In this document: positions 5,818 through 10,413 of the stretch, piece after piece
Numbering within the stretch: the stretch's first letter is position 1
How the letters are laid out: each line of letters begins with the position of its first letter
Origin: CAZYTO01 sp964650405
Lineage (GTDB): Bacteria > Acidobacteriota > Thermoanaerobaculia > Gp7-AA8
Length of the DNA stretch: 11,551 bases
Direction of reading: 5' to 3'
Assembly (NCBI GenBank): GCA_964650405.1
Contig: CAZYTO010000182.1
Coordinates: 1 to 11,551 of the forward strand
Position numbers and translations under genes: made by a program
The notes under the pieces: model-generated
What the model was told of the DNA's origin: nothing
Database searches by the model: none
The model's input: only the letters and a program-made list of their open reading frames with translations

Positions 5818-6164
5818 TTCCGCTCTTTCTCTCTCTTCCTGTGGACGAGAAACGTCTCCAGGGCGTCGAGCCGCTCGTCCCAGAACCGGCGATAGTGATC
5901 CAGCCAGCGCGAAGCCTCGCTCAGCGGCGCGGCGTTCAGGCGGAGACGGTGCTCGCGGCCGACCACGGTACGCTCCACCAGCCCCGCCCGCTCCAGGACC
6001 TTGACGTGCTTCGAGACGCCGTTGAGCGAGATGGGGAACTTCTCCGCCAGCTCGCCGACCGTGAGGTCGCCGTTGGCGAGCGCGGCCACGATAGCCCGGC
6101 GGGTGGCGTCGGAGATCGCCCCGTAGACTTCATCCAGCCGCGGCTGGTGACGTTGTCGGGTCAT
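5814..6164 (-). CDS. ArsR-family winged-helix transcriptional repressor (SdpR-like)
   Basis: The 116-residue protein has the ArsR winged helix. DEVYGAISDATRRAIVAAL (11-29) forms the first helices, LTVGELAEKFPISLNGVSKH (34-53) is the helix-turn-helix with recognition helix about 46-57, and VKVLERAGLVERTVVGREHR (54-73) gives the end of the helix and the wing. The C-terminal helix (about 85-116) is very basic at its end. The protein contains no cysteine, so it is not a thiol-based metal sensor of the ArsR/SmtB kind. It resembles the SdpR-like members paired with AHSA1 proteins. The inverted repeat at 6171-6192, starting 7 nt before its ATG, is the probable binding site, which would control both its own operon and the divergent DUF899 operon. 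Confidence 0.92.
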   Translation of the reverse strand: MTRQRHQPRLDEVYGAISDATRRAIVAALANGDLTVGELAEKFPISLNGVSKHVKVLERAGLVERTVVGREHRLRLNAAPLSEASRWLDHYRRFWDERLDALETFLVHRKREKERK

Positions 6165-6170
6165 GTCTTG

Positions 6171-6192
6171 TATTCAACCTAATGGTTGAATA
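6171..6192. promoter_or_regulatory. Operator: perfect 9-bp inverted repeat in the ArsR/DUF899 divergent promoter
   Basis: TATTCAACC (6171-6179) and GGTTGAATA (6184-6192) are exact reverse complements around TAAT. The site fills most of the 39 bp between the two divergent start codons (6164 and 6204) and overlaps the -10 box of the plus-strand gene. Its size and symmetry suit an ArsR-family dimer, whose sites are usually AT-rich inverted repeats. Repression of both operons by the adjacent ArsR protein is inferred from position. Confidence 0.8.
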
Positions 6193-6196
6193 TTAT
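6191..6196 (+). promoter_or_regulatory. -10 box (TATTAT) for the DUF899 operon, overlapping the operator
   Basis: TATTAT ends 7 nt before ATG 6204 and shares two bases with the right operator arm. TTGTAT (6168-6173), 17 bp upstream, is a weak -35 match. There is no Shine-Dalgarno sequence, so the transcript is probably leaderless or nearly so. Repressor binding would directly block this promoter. Confidence 0.5.
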
Positions 6197-6203
6197 CGAC
6201 CGC

Positions 6204-6911
6204 ATGAACAACGATATCAAGAACCATCCTGTCGTCTCACATGAAGAGTGGCTCGCCGCGCGTACGGCCTTTCTGAAAAAGGAGAAGGAGTTCACCCGGC
6301 TCCGCGATGACCTCAGCCGGCAGCGGCGCGAGCTGCCGTGGGAGAAGGTCGCGAAGAACTACGTCTTCGACGGCCCGAACGGGAAGGAGACCCTGGCCGA
6401 TCTGTTCGGCAAGCGGAGCCAGCTCATCGTCTACCACTTCATGTTTCCGCCGGAGTGGGCCGAGGGGTGCAAGCACTGCTCGTTCTGGGCGGACAACTTC
6501 GACGGCAACGTTGTGCACATGAATCACCGCGACATCTCGTTCGTGGCCGTCTCCCGCGCGCCGTCGGCGAAGATCCAGGAGTTCGAGCGGAAGATGCGCT
6601 GGAGCTTCAAGTGGCTCTCCTCGGGTGAGAACGACTTCAACTACGACTTTGGCGTGGCCTTCCCTCCGGAGGCCGTGAAGACGCCCGTTTACAACTACGG
6701 AACGATGGCTCCCGGCTTCAGCGACCGCGAGGGCATGAGCGTCTTCTACAAGGACGCGGACGGCGGCGTCTTCCACACCTATTCGGCGTACGCGCGCGGC
6801 ATCGACATGTTCAACACGGCCTATCACTACATCGACACCACGCCGATTGGTCGCGACGAAGGGACGAGTCCGCAGTCCTGGCTGCAGTATCACGACCGCT
6901 ACGCGGACTGA
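6204..6911 (+). CDS. DUF899 family protein (thioredoxin-like fold)
   Basis: The 235-residue product matches DUF899. It opens with VVSHEEWLAARTAFLKKEKE (10-29) and RRELPWEKVAKNYVFDG (41-57). The core FMFPPEWAEGCKHCSFWADN (79-98) carries a CxxC pair, Cys89 and Cys92. ISFVAVSRAPSAKIQEFERK (111-130) and GMSVFYKDADGGVFHTYSAY (177-196) follow, and the protein ends near DTTPIGRDEG. The family is described as thioredoxin-like, and the CKHC pair is where a redox centre would be expected, but the substrate is unknown. A frame-compatible TTG at 6186 lies within the operator, so ATG 6204 is preferred. The next gene starts 4 bp after its stop, implying a two-gene operon divergent from arsR-AHSA1. Confidence 0.9.
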   Translation: MNNDIKNHPVVSHEEWLAARTAFLKKEKEFTRLRDDLSRQRRELPWEKVAKNYVFDGPNGKETLADLFGKRSQLIVYHFMFPPEWAEGCKHCSFWADNFDGNVVHMNHRDISFVAVSRAPSAKIQEFERKMRWSFKWLSSGENDFNYDFGVAFPPEAVKTPVYNYGTMAPGFSDREGMSVFYKDADGGVFHTYSAYARGIDMFNTAYHYIDTTPIGRDEGTSPQSWLQYHDRYAD

Positions 6912-6915
6912 GAAC

Positions 6916-7614
6916 GTGCAACGCGGACCGCTCGCGGCGACGGCTCTTCTCTTCGCCGCGAGCGTCGCCGGCACGATCTACCTCTGCGGCTCGATGTCCG
7001 GCGGTATGGCGATGCCCGGTGGCTGGACGATGTCGATGGCCTGGATGCGCATGCCCGGCCAGAGCTGGAGCGGCGCGACGGCAATGTTCCTGTCCATGTG
7101 GGTCGTCATGATGGTGGCCATGATGATGCCTTCGCTCGCCGTGATGCTGCGGCGCTACCCGACGGACCTCCGCGGGCTTCTGGCGGTCAGCGGCGCCTAC
7201 TTCCTGGTCTGGACGCTGGCCGGGGTCGCTGTCTATCCCCTCGGCCTGGCGCTGGCCGCCGCGGAGATGCACCGCCCCTCGCTCGCGCGCTCCATCCCCA
7301 TCGCCGGCGGCATCGTGCTGCTCTTCGCCGGGATCGTGCAGCTCACACCGTGGAAGACGCGCCAGCTCGGCGTTTGCCGCGGCGACATCACCTGCCCCAC
7401 GCCATGGCAGCACGGCGTCCACTTCGGCCGCCACTGCGCACTGTGCTGTTCTCCGCTCATGGCCACCCTCCTCGTCCTCGGTGTGATGGACCTCCGCGTC
7501 ATGCTGGCCGTCGCCCTCGCCATCACCGCCGAGCGCGTCGTCCCTCGTCCGGTGCCATGGGCACGCGCCACAGGCGTAGTGATCATGGCCATCGGCGCGA
7601 TGAAGCTCGTGTAG
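6916..7614 (+). CDS. DUF2182 family integral membrane protein, methionine-rich
   Basis: This 232-residue protein begins at GTG 6916, 4 bp after the DUF899 stop, and has about six membrane segments (roughly 6-23, 53-78, 86-115, 127-144, 179-208 and 217-232). Between segments one and two lies a methionine-rich loop with seven Met in residues 27-46, leading into MWVVMMVAMMMPS (61-73), which is the family hallmark. A Cys/His-containing loop follows, with Cys154, Cys160, His166, His169, His173 and HCALCC (173-178). The family is annotated in places as predicted metal-binding. The Met, Cys and His clusters would suit a soft metal such as copper(I), but that is inference. An earlier in-frame start at 6847 lies inside the DUF899 gene and is unlikely. 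Confidence 0.88.
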   Translation: MQRGPLAATALLFAASVAGTIYLCGSMSGGMAMPGGWTMSMAWMRMPGQSWSGATAMFLSMWVVMMVAMMMPSLAVMLRRYPTDLRGLLAVSGAYFLVWTLAGVAVYPLGLALAAAEMHRPSLARSIPIAGGIVLLFAGIVQLTPWKTRQLGVCRGDITCPTPWQHGVHFGRHCALCCSPLMATLLVLGVMDLRVMLAVALAITAERVVPRPVPWARATGVVIMAIGAMKLV

Positions 7615-7688
7615 GGCGCGACCGCGTCGTGCCGGTCCCGTGGGCGGTGGTGGCTCGCGTGCGATGGCGACACGTTCAAAGGGTTCGA

Positions 7689-7702
7689 CACGACGCGTCG
7701 TG
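7689..7702. repeat. 14-bp perfect palindrome in the gap after the DUF2182 gene
   Basis: CACGACG is followed immediately by CGTCGTG. The 141-bp gap (7615-7755) also holds a 6-bp inverted repeat, GGTTCG (7710-7715) with CGAACC (7729-7734). No T-tract follows either, so they are not typical rho-independent terminators. They may bind a protein or form an RNA hairpin; no gene is visible in the gap. Confidence 0.4.
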
Positions 7703-7743
7703 CGTTCGCGGTTCGTGGGCCGGTGGGGCGAACCACGAGACGA

Positions 7744-7749
7744 TAGAAT
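7744..7749 (+). promoter_or_regulatory. Possible -10 box (TAGAAT) for a leaderless secreted-protein gene
   Basis: TAGAAT ends 6 nt before GTG 7756, where the signal-peptide gene starts. No Shine-Dalgarno sequence is present. A -35 element is not obvious. Confidence 0.4.
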
Positions 7750-7755
7750 GACGAA

Positions 7756-8109
7756 GTGTCTCGTTTCGCTATCGCCTCGCTCCTGCTCTGCCTGACTGCC
7801 ACCCCCGCGTCGGCAGGCGTGCTGTATGCGAAAACCAGCACGGCCTTAGGAACATCCATTGTCGTGGTCGATCCGGTGACCGGTGTTACGGGCCCGACGC
7901 TCGCTAGCGGGTTGGGGCCCATCACTTGCGCCACCGTCTTTCATATCGGCGGCAACAGCCTCTTTTTCTTTAGCGGAGGCATGCTGAACACGCTGGACCT
8001 GCAGTTTGGGGACGGCCTCAAATCGGTACCGCTATCGCTGCCGATCGTGCCCGAGAATGTCGAGCAAGACACCTCTTCGGGCCTGTTGATTGCGCGCGTG
8101 TCGACGTGA
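7756..8109 (+). CDS. Short secreted protein of unknown function, possibly truncated
   Basis: The 117-residue product starts at GTG 7756 with a clear Sec signal peptide: SRF, a hydrophobic core about 5-15, and ASA at 18-20 before Gly21. The mature part is a series of short beta-like strands (SIVVVDPVTGVTG, NSLFFFSGGMLNTLDLQFG, SGLLIARV) resembling the first blades of a secreted beta-propeller, but it is far too short for one. It ends abruptly after LIARVST. I do not recognise a family. Two observations suggest a break: the stop overlaps the start of a zinc-ribbon ORF, and a 2-base change in the GCGCGC run (8092-8097) would join both frames. It could also simply be a small orphan gene. Confidence 0.55.
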   Translation: MSRFAIASLLLCLTATPASAGVLYAKTSTALGTSIVVVDPVTGVTGPTLASGLGPITCATVFHIGGNSLFFFSGGMLNTLDLQFGDGLKSVPLSLPIVPENVEQDTSSGLLIARVST

Positions 8110-8279
8110 ACGCGGTCGGGTATCCGGTCGCGTGCGATTCCTGCGAGCGGCCGTTTCTCCCGCAGGAGACGCTATGCACGGTGTGTGATGCACCGAATCC
8201 GTGGGCCCGGCGTGATTCGATCCATTTCCTCTGCCGCGAGTGCGGTACGACGCAGACGTTTCATAGAATCGCGTCCTGA
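8106..8279 (+). CDS. 57-residue zinc-ribbon-like ORF with three CxxC pairs
   Basis: GTG 8106 overlaps the upstream stop (GTGA). The frame encodes three CxxC pairs: CDSC (Cys10 and Cys13), CTVC (Cys24 and Cys27) and CREC (Cys43 and Cys46). It also has aromatic residues and a final TFHRIAS. Two or three knuckles of this kind usually bind zinc, so a rubredoxin-like or zinc-ribbon small protein is plausible. The regular cysteine spacing is unlikely in a random frame. Its start is uncertain: no Shine-Dalgarno is visible, so translation may rely on coupling, or the segment may be the C-terminal remnant of a larger protein, or fused to the upstream frame if a frameshift exists. No function can be assigned. 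Confidence 0.5.
   Translation: MNAVGYPVACDSCERPFLPQETLCTVCDAPNPWARRDSIHFLCRECGTTQTFHRIAS
8264..8269 (+). promoter_or_regulatory. Possible -10 box (TAGAAT) before the O-methyltransferase gene
   Basis: TAGAAT lies at the end of the zinc-ribbon ORF, 25 nt before ATG 8295. A start near 8276 would leave a short leader including GAAAGG (8278-8283), a moderate ribosome binding site 11 nt before the ATG. No -35 element was identified. Confidence 0.3.
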
Positions 8280-8294
8280 AAGGCCCGCACACCG

Positions 8295-8936
8295 ATGAAA
8301 GAGAGCCCGGACGCCATCCTGCAGCTCACCCAGGCCAGGTATCTCGACACGCTGCTCCAGCCGCGCGACGCCCTGCTGGCCCGCATGGAGGAGTATGCGG
8401 CCGACCGGGGCCATCCCATCGCCGACCCCGAGGTCGCGCAGACCATGCGGGTACTCCTGCGGGCGAAACAGCCGAAGCACCTGCTCGAGGTGGGGACGAA
8501 CATCGGCTACTCCGTCATCGTCATGGGGCGGGAGGTGGGGGCGGGCGCGGTGGTGGAGACGATCGAGCTCGATGCGCCGCTGATCAACGTGGCGAAAGGC
8601 TTCGTGGCCGAGGCCATGCTGGAGTGCGAGGTGCGCTTCCACGACGGCGCGGCGCTGAAGGTCCTCCCGAAACTGGCCGGACCGTTCGACTTCGTCTTCA
8701 TCGACTGCGTGAAGACGGAGTACGAAGGCTATCTCGACGAGATTCTGCCGAAGCTCGCGCCGGGCGCAATGATCGTCTGCGACAACCTTCTCTGGAAGGG
8801 GATGGTGGCGGAAGGCAAGCACGATCCGGCGACGGACGCGTTGCGCGCATTCAACAAGCGGATCGCCACCGACGATCGCTTCGTGATCGCGCTGCTGCCG
8901 CTGGGCGATGGGCTGGGCGTGACAATCGTGGCGTAG
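8295..8936 (+). CDS. Class I SAM-dependent O-methyltransferase (PF01596, COMT/CCoAOMT-like)
   Basis: The 213-residue protein is a cation-dependent O-methyltransferase. LLEVGTNIGYSVIVMG (63-78) is the SAM-binding motif I, and VVETIELDAPLINVAKGF (86-103) contains the acidic residues that hold the ribose. FDFVFIDCVKTEYEGYLD (131-148) and MIVCDNLLWKGMV (159-171) supply the expected metal ligands Asp137, Asp163 and Asn164. Family members methylate catechol-type hydroxyls of small molecules; the substrate here is unknown. The length is typical and no signal peptide is present. It converges with the DUF1573 gene. The 8937-8987 stretch after it holds a repeat rather than a terminator for this strand. 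Confidence 0.92.
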   Translation: MKESPDAILQLTQARYLDTLLQPRDALLARMEEYAADRGHPIADPEVAQTMRVLLRAKQPKHLLEVGTNIGYSVIVMGREVGAGAVVETIELDAPLINVAKGFVAEAMLECEVRFHDGAALKVLPKLAGPFDFVFIDCVKTEYEGYLDEILPKLAPGAMIVCDNLLWKGMVAEGKHDPATDALRAFNKRIATDDRFVIALLPLGDGLGVTIVA

Positions 8937-8955
8937 ATCGAGGTCGGAAACGAGC

Positions 8956-8983
8956 CTCCCCGCTCGCCACCTCCCGCTCGCCA
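8956..8983. repeat. GC-rich dispersed repeat, two CCGCTCGCCA units
   Basis: CCGCTCGCCA occurs at 8960-8969 and 8974-8983, each preceded by CTC(C). The 12-mer CTCCCGCTCGCC (8971-8982) is identical to 820-831. It lies between the O-methyltransferase stop codon and the terminator of the DUF1573 gene, so here it is clearly intergenic. Confidence 0.5.
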
Positions 8984-8987
8984 TGAC

Positions 8988-9020
8988 AAAAAAGGGCCGC
9001 TGCTCTGCAGCAGCGGCCCT
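8988..9020 (-). terminator. Rho-independent terminator of the DUF1573 gene
   Basis: AGGGCCGCTGCT (8993-9004) and AGCAGCGGCCCT (9009-9020) pair perfectly over 12 bp with a 4-nt loop. Six A on the plus strand (8988-8993) become a T-tract after the hairpin on the minus strand. The hairpin lies 23 bp beyond the stop codon of the DUF1573 gene. No T-tract exists on the other side, so it should act in one direction. Confidence 0.92.
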
Positions 9021-9043
9021 CGAGGAAACAGTGGAGTGGAGTC

Positions 9044-10189
9044 TTACTTCGAAGCCGACGGCGTGGCGCCCGGCTTGATCGTGCCCTTGATGGGGACCTT
9101 CACGACGCCGTTGATCTTGTCGTTCGTGTAGATCTTGACCTCGCCGTCGATGTCGCCCGGCTTGGCGTCCTTGGCGATCTGCAGGGTGACCTCGAACTCG
9201 CCCTTGTTCGGCGTCGGCTTGATGCTCGCGCCGACGAGCGGGGTGCTGGTTTCGGCCTTGGTGACGGTGAAGTTCTCCGGGGTCTTGAGGTTGTTCGACT
9301 TCAGCATGACGATGCGGGTGGCGCCGTTGTCGGTCGTGGCGATCTCGCCGAAGTTGATGCCCAGCGGCTCGACGCGGATGGTGGGACGGATGACGCCCGA
9401 GATGCTGATCCAGTATTCCGGCTGGTGCTTGGAGTTGGTGAGCACGTGGACCTTGTCGGCCAGGGGGCCGATCTTGGCATCCGGTCCGCCGACGGTGATG
9501 TCGAGGCGGTACTGGGCCTGACCGTTGCGGCCGACGTTGGCGACACGATCCGCTTCGTTCTCGAGCTTGCGGACGGCGACCTTCACGTACTCGCCCGGAG
9601 CCTCGATCTTGGTGATCTCGAACGGCTCCTCCTCCTCGGAGTAGAACGTGACCGACTGGGTGTCGGTGTCGCCCTGGAGCATGTTGTAACGGACGAAGCC
9701 GGCCGGGTAGGCCTCGACGTACGGCTTGACGATGGCGTGGATGGTCAGCGTCGAGGACGGGTTGTTCGGGTCGTTCGTCTCGACCGTTACGCTCTTGGCG
9801 ATCGGGCCGGCGAAGTTCGTCGTATCGACGTGCGCGGTCACTTTGCCGACGGCGCCCGGAGCGACGACCTTATCGAAGTCGGCCACGGTGCAGCCGCAGC
9901 CGGGCTTGGCGGAGATGATCTGGAGATCGGTGTTACCGGTGTTCTTGATCGAGAACGCCCAGTCGAGCTTGTCGCCCTTGGCCACAACGCCGAAGTCCTT
10001 CACTGGATCGACGATCGACAGCCGGGGAGACTTCGCGGCTTCGCTGGCTTCTGCTGCGGCGGGGGCCTTCGCTGCGGCCTCGGCGTCGTCCTTCTTCGCC
10101 TTCGTGGTCTTCGGCGCATCGCCGGCCATGAGGGAAGTCGAGGACACAACGAGCGCCATGGCCATCACGAACATACGCTTCGACGACAT
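9044..10189 (-). CDS. Exported DUF1573-domain protein with Ig-like repeats
   Basis: The 381-residue product has a signal peptide (about 1-22: basic MSSKR, a hydrophobic core, then SLMAG). A low-complexity Lys/Ala/Glu linker (about 24-55) follows, then a DUF1573 domain: RLSIVDPVKDFGVVAKGD (56-73), FSIKNTGNTDLQIISAKPGC (79-98) with GCGC at 97-100, and TNFAGPIAKSVTVETNDP (124-141). Two further Ig-like sandwiches appear about 160-265 and 268-375; the last opens with RVEPLGINFGEI, echoing the first. The fold resembles ASPM-SPD-2-Hydin type beta domains. It is probably periplasmic or surface-located and structural; no enzyme residues are seen. The frame could begin 28 codons earlier, but AGGAGG at 10198-10203, 8 nt before ATG 10189, fixes this start. 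The gene appears monocistronic, ending in its own terminator. Confidence 0.92.
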   Translation of the reverse strand: MSSKRMFVMAMALVVSSTSLMAGDAPKTTKAKKDDAEAAAKAPAAAEASEAAKSPRLSIVDPVKDFGVVAKGDKLDWAFSIKNTGNTDLQIISAKPGCGCTVADFDKVVAPGAVGKVTAHVDTTNFAGPIAKSVTVETNDPNNPSSTLTIHAIVKPYVEAYPAGFVRYNMLQGDTDTQSVTFYSEEEEPFEITKIEAPGEYVKVAVRKLENEADRVANVGRNGQAQYRLDITVGGPDAKIGPLADKVHVLTNSKHQPEYWISISGVIRPTIRVEPLGINFGEIATTDNGATRIVMLKSNNLKTPENFTVTKAETSTPLVGASIKPTPNKGEFEVTLQIAKDAKPGDIDGEVKIYTNDKINGVVKVPIKGTIKPGATPSASK

Positions 10190-10197
10190 GACAATTT

Positions 10198-10203
10198 CCT
10201 CCT
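10198..10203 (-). promoter_or_regulatory. Consensus ribosome binding site of the DUF1573 gene
   Basis: AGGAGG on the minus strand, 8 nt before ATG 10189, is a perfect Shine-Dalgarno sequence. It decides between this start and an in-frame ATG 84 nt upstream. It also suggests strong translation, in contrast to the many genes here with none. Confidence 0.9.
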
Positions 10204-10291
10204 GTGAAGAGAACCTGATTCCTGAATGAGTTGACCGAGGCCGCAAACGCCGGGCCTCGCAGAACGATTCCAAGCGACCGAGCGGAGCGGA

Positions 10292-10297
10292 ATTCTA
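10292..10297 (-). promoter_or_regulatory. Possible -10 box (TAGAAT) for the DUF1573 gene
   Basis: TAGAAT on the minus strand lies in the AT-richer part of the 224-bp divergent gap (10190-10413) and would give a leader of roughly 95 nt. No good -35 is placed correctly. For mpl on the plus strand, TTGACC (10325-10330) with GATCCT (10348-10353) is a weak candidate at 17-bp spacing. Nothing else is recognisable in the gap. Confidence 0.3.
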
Positions 10298-10413
10298 CAA
10301 CTAACTAATGGGCCTGCCTCTGCCTTGACCATCGGTGCGGCGCGGGAGATCCTTCGCTGCGCTCGCGCCGAACCGGCCTGAGCGCACGGAACTTGCCTTC
10401 CGAGGCTGTAACA

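Noticed and set aside
6186..6203. TTG start for the DUF899 protein six codons upstream
   Set aside because: It lies within the operator arm and upstream of the likely transcription start. ATG 6204 gives the usual family N-terminus.
6237..6974. 245-codon minus-strand frame over the DUF899 gene
   Set aside because: Antisense shadow with no domain; the plus strand is a clear DUF899 protein.
8172..8984. 270-codon minus-strand frame over the O-methyltransferase
   Set aside because: Antisense to a gene with all methyltransferase motifs; its own translation shows no family signature.
9425..10207. 260-codon plus-strand frame over the DUF1573 gene
   Set aside because: The minus-strand gene has a signal peptide, a consensus ribosome binding site and a terminator; the plus-strand frame has none.
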